A stretch of DNA of 32,942 nucleotides from Acholeplasmataceae bacterium UBA6235. GTDB lineage: Bacteria > Bacillota_I > Bacilli_A > Acholeplasmatales > UBA5453. Of this stretch, positions 7,071 through 14,943 are shown in pieces. Under the pieces are notes generated by a model. It made no database searches. It saw only the letters and a list, made by a program, of their open reading frames with translations, and had not been told where the DNA came from. The position numbers and the translations under genes were made by a program. The stretch lies in assembly GCA_002441525.1 (NCBI GenBank), contig DJWH01000080.1, positions 1-32,942 on the forward strand, given 5' to 3'. Numbering within the stretch: the first letter of the stretch is position 1; every line of letters begins with the position of its first letter.

Positions 7071-7108
7071 CTATCAAATTCATTATAAGCATATGTTTAT
7101 TTTGATAG
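7071..7108 (+). promoter_or_regulatory. Inverted repeat upstream of the cytochrome b5-like lipoprotein gene
   Basis: CTATCAAA (7071-7078) and TTTGATAG (7101-7108) form an 8-bp perfect inverted repeat with a 22-bp AT-rich spacer. It lies about 90 bp before the start codon in an otherwise featureless 185-bp gap. Either a regulator-binding site pair or a chance repeat in AT-rich DNA. A TTGACA at 7125-7130 has no matching -10 box. Confidence 0.3.
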
Positions 7109-7194
7109 TTGATGATTGGATTCATTGACATGCTTGAGCAAACCAATTTGAAATTGAAACACTTTACGATAAACTACAGTAAAAAGGGGGCTTT

Positions 7195-7518
7195 ATGATG
7201 AAAAAAGTATTATTATTGATTGGATTATTGATGACAATGACATTTATAGTAGGGTGTACCTCCAATACCCCAGAAGTAGAAGAACAAACATTTACACTGG
7301 CGGAACTGGCTAATTTCGATGGTCAAAGCGGTCGACAAGCTTATGTCGCAGTAGATGGTGTGGTATATGATGTTACAAATGCAGACAACTGGACGAACGG
7401 TTCTCATAATGGTCAACGTTTGGCTGGTACAGATGCATCCGCAGTCATTTTATCGAGTCCACACGGCAAATCTGTATTGGCTGGATTACCAGTGGTAGGC
7501 ACGTTGGTAAACGAATAA
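7195..7518 (+). CDS. Lipoprotein with cytochrome b5-like heme-binding domain
   Basis: Exported protein of 107 residues. The type II signal peptide has a KK n-region, a hydrophobic core and lipobox IVGC with the acylated cysteine at C21. After a short acidic linker, residues 32-105 form a cytochrome-b5/heme-steroid-binding domain. It reads TFTLAELANFDGQSG, AYVAVDGVVYDVTNADNW, GSHNGQ, AGTDASAVI, SPHGKSVL, PVVGTL. H71 and H90 are the likely axial heme ligands of this short prokaryotic subtype. It would act on the outer face of the membrane, presumably in electron transfer or heme handling. It is monocistronic with AAGGGGG 4 nt before the ATG; the second ATG (7198) is equally usable. No obvious redox partner is adjacent. 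Confidence 0.85.
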   Translation: MMKKVLLLIGLLMTMTFIVGCTSNTPEVEEQTFTLAELANFDGQSGRQAYVAVDGVVYDVTNADNWTNGSHNGQRLAGTDASAVILSSPHGKSVLAGLPVVGTLVNE

Positions 7519-7602
7519 AGAAGTTAAATTTTTTTAATGAAATATCGTTCAAATCGATTTATTTGAAAAGATTCTAATTAAATAAAAAAACAATGGTTTT
7601 TC

Positions 7603-7636
7603 GCACCTATAAGCAATTATACGGTGCTTTTTTTTA
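7603..7636 (+). terminator. Rho-independent terminator after the cytochrome b5-like gene
   Basis: GCACC (7603-7607) pairs with GGTGC (7623-7627), with a TATA/TATA extension inside, followed by eight T residues. It lies about 85 nt after the stop codon, the only terminator-like structure before the acc-fab operon. Confidence 0.8.
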
Positions 7637-7697
7637 TGTTTTTTTGGAAAATACTTTGAAATTCAAGATATTAAAAACGCTTACAATTTAATGGGGG

Positions 7698-7726
7698 TTT
7701 ACAAGGTGGATTGATGGTGCTAAAAT
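7698..7726 (+). promoter_or_regulatory. Promoter candidate of the acc-fab operon
   Basis: TTTACA (7698-7703) and TAAAAT (7721-7726) each match five of six consensus bases with an ideal 17-bp spacer. Transcription would start near 7733, giving a 5' leader of about 225 nt before accB. Confidence 0.6.
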
Positions 7727-7732
7727 AGGTGC

Positions 7733-7957
7733 ATGCACGTATATTTTGAACATCAAAACAACTTGTACGTTAACGGGGGAGATGGTAACCATTCTACCGC
7801 GGATCATTATAATATATCGAACATTAAACATCTATCCACGTAGAATACCAGACTGAATTGCTTCACCACAAAAGAGACCAATTATCTTGGGCAAAGCTCA
7901 TTTTAAGCGAAGGATCTCTGTTGTGTAAACACACTTTATAGAAAGAGAAAGAGAATT
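7733..7957 (+). promoter_or_regulatory. Structured 5' leader of the acc-fab operon (candidate cis-regulatory RNA)
   Basis: If transcription starts near 7733, the leader contains several nested complementary segments. ACGTA/TACGT (7737-7741/7766-7770) enclose the hairpin TTTTGA-ACA-TCAAAA. GGTA/TACC forms a 7-nt-loop hairpin near 7784-7798. An 11-bp helix with one mismatch, CACAAAAGAGA (7867-7877) / TCTCTGTTGTG (7915-7925), closes over an inner hairpin CCAA-TTATC-TTGG. TGTG-TAAA-CACA (7922-7933) competes with the 3' strand of the long helix just before the purine-rich accB ribosome binding site (AGAAAGAGAAAGAG). This competition could switch translation. I recognise no known riboswitch class; the structure is drawn by eye. 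Confidence 0.4.
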
Positions 7958-8422
7958 ATGACCATAAAAGAACTGCAAGCCATCATCAAAGACATTGAGA
8001 ATTCACCTTTGATGACTTTAGAGCTTGAAATGGAAGATTTCAAACTCAAATTATCGAAAAACAAATTCGAACCAACACCTGTCGTACAAACTGTGAATAC
8101 ACCGGTCGCACCTGAGGTTTCAACACCAGTAGCTGCTGCACCGGTATCTGAAGTAAAACAATCCCTAAATACACCTAAAAACACCATTAAATCCCCATTA
8201 GTCGGGACATTTTATGCATCCGCAACCATCAATGGCAATCCTTATGTAGAAGTTGGACAACCCGTTAAAAAGGGCCAAGTCGTCTGCATCATTGAAGCGA
8301 TGAAAATCATGAATGAAATCACCTCACCTTTCGACGGTGTAATCAAAGAGATTTTCGTCAGAAACGGCGAAGTCGTGGGTTTTGACCACGAACTGATGGT
8401 TGTGTCGGAACATGAAAAATAA
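7958..8422 (+). CDS. accB: Biotin carboxyl carrier protein of acetyl-CoA carboxylase
   Basis: AccB of 154 residues carries the biotin that shuttles CO2 from AccC to AccA/AccD in malonyl-CoA synthesis. The N-terminal helical segment (MTIKELQAIIKDIENS) is followed by a Pro/Ala/Val-rich linker (about 38-75). The C-terminal biotinyl domain follows (78-152), with the biotinylation motif EAMKIMNEI and K116 as the modified lysine. The family's protruding-thumb region (SATINGNPYVEVGQPVKKG) is present. First gene of the operon; its end overlaps accC by 11 nt. BirA and BioY encoded downstream in the same direction would biotinylate it and import biotin. Confidence 0.96.
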   Translation: MTIKELQAIIKDIENSPLMTLELEMEDFKLKLSKNKFEPTPVVQTVNTPVAPEVSTPVAAAPVSEVKQSLNTPKNTIKSPLVGTFYASATINGNPYVEVGQPVKKGQVVCIIEAMKIMNEITSPFDGVIKEIFVRNGEVVGFDHELMVVSEHEK

Positions 8423-9776
8423 AATTTTAATCGCGAACCGTGGCGAGATTGCTGTTAGGATTATCAGAGCAGCCAAAGAACTCGGCATTGAAACGGTCGC
8501 AGTCTATTCCTTAGCGGATAAAGACGCACTGCATGTGAAACTCGCGGATGAAGCCGTATGTATCGGCAAAGAGAAGTCTAAAGAGTCTTATTTGAACATG
8601 AATGCAGTGTTATCAGCAGCTGTCGCTACTGGGTGTAATGCCATTCACCCAGGGTACGGTTTTTTATCCGAAAATGCTAAATTTGTTGAAATGGTGGAAT
8701 CCATCCAAATCAAATTCATCGGCCCCAACTCACAAACCATCCAATTGATTGGTGATAAAGCCAGCGCAAGATCGATTGCGAAAGCCAATGGGGTGCCTGT
8801 GGTTGAAGGGTCTGATGGGATTTTGGAAGATGTCCACGAAGCCATTAAGATTGCGAAAAAAATTGGATATCCAGTGATGATTAAAGCCACCTCTGGTGGT
8901 GGTGGTAAAGGGATCAGTATTGCACGCTCAGATGAAGAACTCATGAGTGCCTTTGAGCGTACCCAATTGGAAGCTTTATCTTCCTTTGGTGACAAATCAC
9001 TCTACATCGAAAAATTCATTGAATCACCAAAACACATTGAAATCCAAATCATGGGGGACGCCTTTGGTAATGTCGTTCACCTCTTTGAGCGCGACTGTTC
9101 AACGCAAAGAAGAAATCAAAAAATGATTGAAGAAGCCCCATCACCTGTATTAAATGAAGTATTGCGTAAAAAAATAGGCCAATCGGCTGTAAAGCTTGCG
9201 AAAGCCATCAATTATGAAAATGCAGGAACTATGGAGTTTTTAGTTGACCCCAAAGGCAACTATTACTTCATTGAAATGAATACACGAATTCAAGTCGAAC
9301 ACCCAGTCACTGAGTTGATTACAGGGGTTGACTTGGTTAAAGAACAAATCAAAGTCGCTTATGGTAAGCCATTGTCTTTCAAACAAAAAGATTTGGTTAT
9401 TTTAGGCCACGCCATTGAGTGTCGTATCAACGCAGAAGACCCAAGTAAGGGCTTCATCCCTACCCCAGGTAAGATATTAAACGTATTATTCCCAGGTGGG
9501 AATGGGGTCAGAATGGATACCCATATTTATCCCGGGTATGTCGTACCACCGTTTTACGATTCGATGTTAGCGAAACTGATTGTGTTCGCACCGAATCGTA
9601 AAGAAGCGATTAAAAAAATGCGTGTTGCTTTAGAACAGTTTGTCATTGAAGGCATTTCAACCAACATTGAATACCAATATTTGATCATGCATGACTTAGA
9701 ATTCATCAAGGGTCAATATGACACGGGCTTTATTGCAAAATTCAACGCGAGATACGAGGCGAAGCGCAATGAGTGA
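8412..9776 (+). CDS. accC: Biotin carboxylase subunit of acetyl-CoA carboxylase
   Basis: AccC of 454 residues, an ATP-grasp enzyme that carboxylates AccB-biotin using ATP and bicarbonate. It begins with MKNKILIANRGEIAVRIIRA. It carries the glycine-rich ATP loop KATSGGGGKGIS (about 158-169) and the active-site stretch EMNTRIQVEHPVTE (from about residue 288; the catalytic Arg and the Mg-binding Glu lie here). ECRINAEDP marks the C-terminal domain. A TTG at 8400 extends the frame by four residues, but the ATG at 8412 gives the canonical N-terminus. It overlaps accB by 11 nt and accD by 8 nt. Full length for the family. Confidence 0.96.
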   Translation: MKNKILIANRGEIAVRIIRAAKELGIETVAVYSLADKDALHVKLADEAVCIGKEKSKESYLNMNAVLSAAVATGCNAIHPGYGFLSENAKFVEMVESIQIKFIGPNSQTIQLIGDKASARSIAKANGVPVVEGSDGILEDVHEAIKIAKKIGYPVMIKATSGGGGKGISIARSDEELMSAFERTQLEALSSFGDKSLYIEKFIESPKHIEIQIMGDAFGNVVHLFERDCSTQRRNQKMIEEAPSPVLNEVLRKKIGQSAVKLAKAINYENAGTMEFLVDPKGNYYFIEMNTRIQVEHPVTELITGVDLVKEQIKVAYGKPLSFKQKDLVILGHAIECRINAEDPSKGFIPTPGKILNVLFPGGNGVRMDTHIYPGYVVPPFYDSMLAKLIVFAPNRKEAIKKMRVALEQFVIEGISTNIEYQYLIMHDLEFIKGQYDTGFIAKFNARYEAKRNE

Positions 9777-10641
9777 TTTCATAAGCGAACGCAAGAAGCG
9801 TATTCAGGAATTTAAAGAACGCTTCCTGAACATCGGTAAAAACAAACCCATCGACATTCCCGATGGGCTCTTCGTTAAATGTGACGAGTGCGGTGCTGCA
9901 CTTTATGAAAAAGAATTGGAACAAAAACTATCGGTTTGTCCAAACTGTGGACACCATTTTAGAATTGGCGCGCGTAAACGTATCACGATTACAGTAGACC
10001 CCAACTCCTTCTGTGAAATGGATCAAGACCTCACATCGACCAACCCATTAGAGATGCCCGATTATGAACTCAAAATGGAAAGCGCGAAGAAACTCACCCA
10101 TCAAAATGAAGCATTCGTGGGTGGTTCAGCCACGATTTTTGGTTATCCATGTTACATTGGGGTTTTAGACAGTTATTTTATGATGGGTTCGATGGGCAGT
10201 GTCGTTGGCGAGAAGGTCACTCGATTGATTGAACGCGCAACCAAAGATAAACGCCCAATCATCCTATTTTCCGCTTCTGGAGGTGCGCGTATGCAAGAGG
10301 GCATCTTGTCTTTGATGCAAATGGCGAAGACCTCTGGGGCTTTATACTATTTGAATCAAGCTGGGGTTTTATTCATCAGCGTTATGACTAACCCAACCAC
10401 TGGAGGTGTCGCCGCGAGTTTTGCATCGTTAGGTGACATCAACATCGCTGAAAAAACAGCCACCATTGGATTTGCAGGTGCGAGGGTCATCAAACAAACC
10501 ATCAAACAAGATTTACCCCCACACTTTCAAACTGCAGAGTTTCAACTCGACAAAGGTCAAGTGGATTTGGTCTTATCCAGACATGACATCCGTCCTACGT
10601 TAGCAAAACTATTATTGTTCCATGGAGGTCAACATGTCTAA
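9769..10641 (+). CDS. accD: Acetyl-CoA carboxylase carboxyltransferase subunit beta
   Basis: AccD of 290 residues. An N-terminal zinc ribbon (C38-x2-C41 ... C57-x2-C60, in KCDECG and CPNCGHHF) precedes a crotonase-fold carboxyltransferase domain. That domain has the oxyanion-forming segments SASGGARMQEGILSLMQM and TNPTTGGVAASFASLGD. With AccA it moves the carboxyl from biotin to acetyl-CoA. An in-frame upstream start at 9718 would add 17 residues, but these lie in accC and do not match the family. The ATG at 9769, with GAGG 9 nt upstream, gives the usual MSDFISERKKRIQEF N-terminus. It overlaps accA by 8 nt. Confidence 0.95.
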   Translation: MSDFISERKKRIQEFKERFLNIGKNKPIDIPDGLFVKCDECGAALYEKELEQKLSVCPNCGHHFRIGARKRITITVDPNSFCEMDQDLTSTNPLEMPDYELKMESAKKLTHQNEAFVGGSATIFGYPCYIGVLDSYFMMGSMGSVVGEKVTRLIERATKDKRPIILFSASGGARMQEGILSLMQMAKTSGALYYLNQAGVLFISVMTNPTTGGVAASFASLGDINIAEKTATIGFAGARVIKQTIKQDLPPHFQTAEFQLDKGQVDLVLSRHDIRPTLAKLLLFHGGQHV

Positions 10642-11455
10642 TACCGCATGGCAACACGTCTTGTTAGCGAGACATCCAAAAAGACCAACCAGCCGTGTCC
10701 TAATCAATACCTTGTTCGATGATTTCATTGAACTTCACGGGGACCGTCAATTCAGTGACGATAAATCCATCATTGGCGGTATCGCAACTTTAAACGGCAT
10801 TCCAGTTACCATCATCGCTGAAGAAAAAGGCGATTCTACCAACGATAAAATTCTACATAACTTTGGTATGCCTCACCCTGAGGGGTACCGTAAAGCGTTA
10901 CGATTAATGAAACAAGCTGAAAAATTCAAACGTCCGATCATCACCATCATCGATACCCCAGGGGCTTATCCAGGGTTAGGGGCAGAAGAACGCGGTCAGG
11001 CACAAGCTATCGCGTTCAACCTTCAAGAAATGATGGGTTTAAAAGTGCCTATCTTAGTCATTGTATTATCTGAAGGTGGGTCCGGGGGTGCTTTAGCGAT
11101 TGGCGTGGGTGACCATGTCATGATGTTTGAACACAGCATCTATTCGATTTTATCGCCAGAAGGGTTCGCATCCATTTTATTTAAAGATGCAAAACAAGCA
11201 GAACATGCTGCATCGCTAATGAAATTGACAGCCCAGGATTTACTGCATTTCAATATCATCGATGAAATCATCCCTGAAGGGGCTGGTTTACACGAATCCA
11301 AAGAAGGTTTATTCCATTTAAAGAGTGCATTGAGCAGTAAGATGGCTCAAATCACCCAAGAAAAAATAACAACAATCTTGCCAAAAAGATATCAAAAATA
11401 CCGTCAAATGGGCGTATTTTTAGAAGGAGTATCGAGTGAATTTACACAACGTTAA
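10634..11455 (+). CDS. accA: Acetyl-CoA carboxylase carboxyltransferase subunit alpha
   Basis: AccA of 273 residues, partner of AccD. It shows RPTSRVLINTLFDDFIELHGDR at its N-terminus, the carboxyltransferase motifs DTPGAYPGLGAEERGQ and LSEGGSGGALAIGVGD, and MFEHSIYSILSPEGFASI. It is shorter than the E. coli protein (319 residues) because the long N-terminal helical extension is abbreviated, as in several Gram-positive AccA proteins. The ATG at 10622 is in frame, but GGAGG at 10624-10628, 5 nt before the ATG at 10634, decides for the latter. It overlaps accD by 8 nt and fabH by 20 nt. Confidence 0.95.
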   Translation: MSNTAWQHVLLARHPKRPTSRVLINTLFDDFIELHGDRQFSDDKSIIGGIATLNGIPVTIIAEEKGDSTNDKILHNFGMPHPEGYRKALRLMKQAEKFKRPIITIIDTPGAYPGLGAEERGQAQAIAFNLQEMMGLKVPILVIVLSEGGSGGALAIGVGDHVMMFEHSIYSILSPEGFASILFKDAKQAEHAASLMKLTAQDLLHFNIIDEIIPEGAGLHESKEGLFHLKSALSSKMAQITQEKITTILPKRYQKYRQMGVFLEGVSSEFTQR

Positions 11456-12356
11456 AGTGGTGGCTTCTGGGAAGTATACCCCAGAAAAAATCGTCACCAA
11501 TAAAGATTTAGAACAAATCGTTGAAACATCCGATGAATGGATCAGAACGAGAACTGGTATTCAAGAAAGAAGAAAAGCCGAGTTAGAAACCTCCACGGAT
11601 ATGGCGTATTTCGCCGCGAAAGACGCGATAGAATCTTCAGGTTATGATCGTTCCAAAATTGATTTGGTGATTGTCGCAACGATCACGTCTGAACGTCAAA
11701 CCCCATCGGTCGCTAATCTAGTGATGGGCCGATTGGGCTTAAAAGAAGGCATCATGAGTTTTGATGTGAATGCGGCATGTACTGGTTTTGTGTATGCCTT
11801 AGAAATCGCATCCTCACTCATGTCAACCAATCAATATCAAAGTGCATTGGTTATCGGATCTGAAAAATTATCTTCTGTACTAGATTATACCGACCGTAAT
11901 ACCTGCATCCTATTTGGTGATGGTGCTGGTGCAGTCGTGATTGAACAAAACCCACTAGCCAAAGCATCGTATTACAACGCGTCGAAAGCCGATATGACTG
12001 ACATTTTAACCGTGGATAAAACGATTCGCATGGATGGTAAAAAGGTCTATGTCTTCGCGACCGATGTGGTTGAACGAAGCATCAGACACATCCTTGAGGT
12101 CAATCATTTAACGATTGACGATATTGACGCGATTTTACCCCATCAAGCGAATGAACGCATCATCCAATCGGTGGCGAAATCGATGAACATTCCCATGGAA
12201 AAGTTTGAACTCAATATCGCAACCTATGGCAACACATCGGCAGCGAGCATTCCAATTTTGATTGCTGAATATCGAGAAAAATATAAAAATAAGAGAGTCC
12301 TTTTGGTAGGGTTCGGTGGCGGCTTCACTTGGGGTTCGGCCATCGTAGAGGTTTAA
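11436..12356 (+). CDS. fabH: Beta-ketoacyl-ACP synthase III (GTG start)
   Basis: FabH of 306 residues initiates FASII by condensing an acyl-CoA primer with malonyl-ACP. The thiolase-fold catalytic triad is visible: C115 in NAACTGFVYA, H236 in LPHQANERI and N266 in ATYGNTSAAS. The family-specific SDEWIRTRTGIQERR (32-46) and GFGGGFTWGSAI (292-303) are intact. The start is GTG at 11436, supported by AAGGAG spaced 6 nt; no ATG lies nearby in frame. It begins 20 nt inside accA. Primer preference (straight or branched) cannot be read from the sequence. Confidence 0.95.
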   Translation: MNLHNVKVVASGKYTPEKIVTNKDLEQIVETSDEWIRTRTGIQERRKAELETSTDMAYFAAKDAIESSGYDRSKIDLVIVATITSERQTPSVANLVMGRLGLKEGIMSFDVNAACTGFVYALEIASSLMSTNQYQSALVIGSEKLSSVLDYTDRNTCILFGDGAGAVVIEQNPLAKASYYNASKADMTDILTVDKTIRMDGKKVYVFATDVVERSIRHILEVNHLTIDDIDAILPHQANERIIQSVAKSMNIPMEKFELNIATYGNTSAASIPILIAEYREKYKNKRVLLVGFGGGFTWGSAIVEV

Positions 12357-12357
12357 T

Positions 12358-13290
12358 ATGAAAAATATAACAGAGATTTTAGGGACAAAATACCCCATCA
12401 TTCAAGGGGGTATGGCGAACATCGCCAATGCAGTACTCGCCAGTGCGGTATCAAACGCTGGTGGGCTTGGTTTAATCGGGGCTGGCGGTTATGACGCCAA
12501 TTGGGTTAGAACCGAAATCCAAAAGTGTAAGACTTTAACCGACAAACCGTTTGGAGTGAACATCATGCTCATGAGTCCACATGCGAAAGACATTGCACAA
12601 GTGGTGATTGAAGAAGGCGTGAAGATTGTTACAACCGGTGCAGGGTCTCCAGGGATTTATATTCCCGCATGGAAAGCCGCTGGCATTAAAGTGATTCCCG
12701 TGGTTCCTTCAGTGGCTTTAGCGGTTCGTATGGAACGTGCTGGTGTCGACGCGGTTATCGCTGAAGGGACAGAATCTGGTGGGCACATCGGTGAACTTAC
12801 GACCATGGCGTTGATTCCACAAGTCGCTGACGCGGTTAGTATTCCAGTGATTGCGGCAGGTGGGATTGCCGACCAAAGAGGTGTCCTAGCTGCGTTTGCA
12901 CTAGGTGCGAAAGGGGTTCAAGTCGGCACAGTGTTACTGGCTACCAAAGAATGCCCGATTCATGACAACTACAAACAAATTGTGGTCGATGCGAAAGATA
13001 CCGATACTGTGGTTACTGGTAGAGGTACTGGCGCACCTGTCCGTGTACTCAAAAATAAAATGGCAGTGGAATATTTAAGAATTGCTGAACAAGGCGTGCC
13101 ACTGGCTGAACTTGAAAAACTAACCTTAGGCTCTTTGAGAAGAGCGGTATTCGATGGTGACGTTGATCGTGGTTCATTTATGGCAGGGCAAATCTCTGGT
13201 TTAATCAAAGAAGTTAAACCAGTTCAACAAGTCTTAAGTGAACTATTTGATGGTGTCGATGCATACCGTCAACAATTGAGTGTATTATAA
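12358..13290 (+). CDS. fabK: Enoyl-ACP reductase II (FMN-dependent, FabK)
   Basis: FabK of 310 residues, a TIM-barrel flavoprotein of the nitronate monooxygenase superfamily that performs the last reduction of the elongation cycle, in place of FabI. Characteristic features are YPIIQGGMANIANAVLA (12-28), the catalytic-site histidine H143 in GTESGGHIGE (H144 in the pneumococcal enzyme), the FMN phosphate loops AAGGIAD and GAKGVQVGT, and the C-terminal GQISGLIKEVKPV. Its position between fabH and fabD matches FabK-type operons of Gram-positives. The stop overlaps the fabD ATG (TAATG). No FabI or FabL is seen in the window. Confidence 0.93.
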   Translation: MKNITEILGTKYPIIQGGMANIANAVLASAVSNAGGLGLIGAGGYDANWVRTEIQKCKTLTDKPFGVNIMLMSPHAKDIAQVVIEEGVKIVTTGAGSPGIYIPAWKAAGIKVIPVVPSVALAVRMERAGVDAVIAEGTESGGHIGELTTMALIPQVADAVSIPVIAAGGIADQRGVLAAFALGAKGVQVGTVLLATKECPIHDNYKQIVVDAKDTDTVVTGRGTGAPVRVLKNKMAVEYLRIAEQGVPLAELEKLTLGSLRRAVFDGDVDRGSFMAGQISGLIKEVKPVQQVLSELFDGVDAYRQQLSVL

Positions 13291-14216
13291 TGGGTAAACT
13301 CGGTTTATTATTCCCTGGTCAAGGGGCACAATCGATCGGGATGGGGTTAGATTTTCCCAATCATCAAGCGCTATTCAATACGGCACAACAAGCCACAGGC
13401 TTGGATATCTTAAGTGCCATAACCACAGGTGAACGCTTAAATGAAACCTTATATACTCAGTTATCGGTGTTCTTAACATCCATATTGGCTTTAGAGGTTG
13501 TAAAAGACTTAAAGCCAACCTATCAAGGGTTAACGGGTTTTAGTTTAGGGGAATACTCAGGACTCTATGCATCCAATGTTTTAACGCTTCATGACGCGAT
13601 TAAACTCATTCATGAACGCTCGCAATTGATGCAAAATGAAACTTTAAAAACACAAGGCTTCATGGCAGCGGTCTTGGGGCTAAGTGCTTCGGATGTCGAT
13701 GCAACCCTATCTAAAGTCACCACTGGTCGAGTGGTTTGTGCTAATTACAATAGCCCAATCCAAACCGTCATTAGTGGTGAAGAACAAGCATTTGTAGAAG
13801 CAGAACAACTGTTAAAAGCCGCTGGTGCGAAACGTGTGATTAAATTAGCAGTATCAGGGGCATTCCATTCGCCTTTGATGAAACCCGCTGGTGAATCACT
13901 CTTGAATTACTTAAGCCAAATGACGCTTCAAAACCCAGCTGTTCCGGTGTATTTAAATACCACAGCCCAACCGCTGTTGCTAGACACCTTGAAATCTGAA
14001 ATGTCCAAACAAGTCTATAGTTCGGTTCGTTTTCAACAAACGATTGAACAAATGGCATTGGATGGCTTTACCCATTTCTTAGAAATTGGACCTGGACAAG
14101 TGTTGGGGCCATTGGTCAAGAAAATCAACCCAGAACACGAAACATTTAGTTTTGGCAAATATAGTGAATTAGACAATTTGAAAGGATGGTTATTAACCCA
14201 TGGATTTATCCAATAA
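13290..14216 (+). CDS. fabD: Malonyl-CoA:ACP transacylase
   Basis: FabD of 308 residues transfers malonyl from CoA to ACP. It has the N-terminal LLFPGQGAQSIGMG, the nucleophilic serine S85 in the elbow GFSLGEYSG, and H193 in SGAFHSPLM, the partner of the Ser-His dyad. The position equivalent to the carboxylate-binding arginine falls in the normal HERSQLMQ helix. Translation is probably coupled to fabK by the TAATG overlap, since there is no Shine-Dalgarno. The last 17 nt overlap fabG. Confidence 0.94.
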   Translation: MGKLGLLFPGQGAQSIGMGLDFPNHQALFNTAQQATGLDILSAITTGERLNETLYTQLSVFLTSILALEVVKDLKPTYQGLTGFSLGEYSGLYASNVLTLHDAIKLIHERSQLMQNETLKTQGFMAAVLGLSASDVDATLSKVTTGRVVCANYNSPIQTVISGEEQAFVEAEQLLKAAGAKRVIKLAVSGAFHSPLMKPAGESLLNYLSQMTLQNPAVPVYLNTTAQPLLLDTLKSEMSKQVYSSVRFQQTIEQMALDGFTHFLEIGPGQVLGPLVKKINPEHETFSFGKYSELDNLKGWLLTHGFIQ

Positions 14217-14943
14217 AGTAGCGATTATCACAGGGGGTGCCGCTGGTATCGGCCGCGCCATCACAAAAACTTTGGCAGCCTACGGTGCGAAAGTGGTCAT
14301 CAATTACAACCGTTCTGCAGAAGCAGCAGAATCCTTAAAACAAGAAATCGAAGCGGCTGGTGGTGAAGCCCTCATCGTCCAAGCCGACATCTCAAAATTT
14401 GTAGATGCTGAAAAATTGGTGGCTGCCACGATTGAACGTTTTGGTACAATCAATATTTTGGTCAATAACGCAGGCATCACAGATGACGCACTCATCTTAC
14501 GTATGAGTGAAAACCAATTTGACAGAGTTATCGATACCAACCTTAAAGGGGTTTGGAATGTGACTAAAAACGCAGCCAAAACCTTATTAAAATCCGGTTA
14601 TGGTCGTGTCATTAATATTTCATCTGTATCTGGTGTTTTAGGCAATGCAGGACAAACCAATTACAGCGCGGCTAAAGCAGGTGTGATTGGGTTAACCAAA
14701 GCATTGGCTAGAGAGTTCGCATCCCGTGAAGTTACAGTCAATGCGGTAGCACCTGGTTTTATTGAGACCGATATGACGAGAAAACTATCGGACGATGTCA
14801 GAAACCAATGGCAAGCTCAAATCCCACTCAAACGCTTTGGACAAGATACCGAAGTCGCTGAAGTGGTGGCCTTTCTTGCAAGCCCACTCGGGGCTTACAT
14901 CACAGGTCATACCTTAGAAGTTGATGGCGGGTTGGTGATGTAG
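14200..14943 (+). CDS. fabG: 3-oxoacyl-ACP reductase
   Basis: FabG of 247 residues, an NADPH-dependent short-chain dehydrogenase/reductase. The Rossmann motif TGGAAGIG (11-18) is followed by VNNAG (88-92), active-site N114, S142, Y155 and K159 (YSAAK), and the family C-terminus GHTLEVDGGLVM. It begins 17 nt inside fabD. The AAAGG ribosome binding site is about 14 nt away, so coupling is likely. The stop TAG abuts the fabF ATG. Clear functional call because of the complete active site and operon position. Confidence 0.95.
   Translation: MDLSNKVAIITGGAAGIGRAITKTLAAYGAKVVINYNRSAEAAESLKQEIEAAGGEALIVQADISKFVDAEKLVAATIERFGTINILVNNAGITDDALILRMSENQFDRVIDTNLKGVWNVTKNAAKTLLKSGYGRVINISSVSGVLGNAGQTNYSAAKAGVIGLTKALAREFASREVTVNAVAPGFIETDMTRKLSDDVRNQWQAQIPLKRFGQDTEVAEVVAFLASPLGAYITGHTLEVDGGLVM

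Larger units (their letters stand above)
7519..7957 (+). other. Long intergenic region (439 bp) before the acc-fab operon
   Basis: This region without a convincing protein gene holds a terminator at 7603-7636, a promoter candidate at 7698-7726 and a leader of about 225 nt with self-complementary segments at 7733-7957. Positions 7519-7602 and 7637-7697 are AT-rich with nothing I can assign. Confidence 0.7.

Noticed and set aside
7770..7805. T-box-like string (TACCGCGG after GATGGTAACC) in the acc leader
   Set aside because: The full T-box antiterminator sequence, specifier loop and downstream terminator are absent, and the following genes are not amino-acid related.
7733..7843. 36-codon ORF in the acc leader (starts MHVYFEHQNN)
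   Set aside because: Its ATG coincides with the predicted transcription start, no proper ribosome binding site precedes it, and it matches no family I know. It could be an uORF, but support is too thin.
7920..7934. Rex-like site TTGTGTAAACACACT before accB
   Set aside because: The half-sites are spaced by 2 bp rather than the 6 bp of Rex operators. The sequence is better explained as part of the leader hairpins.
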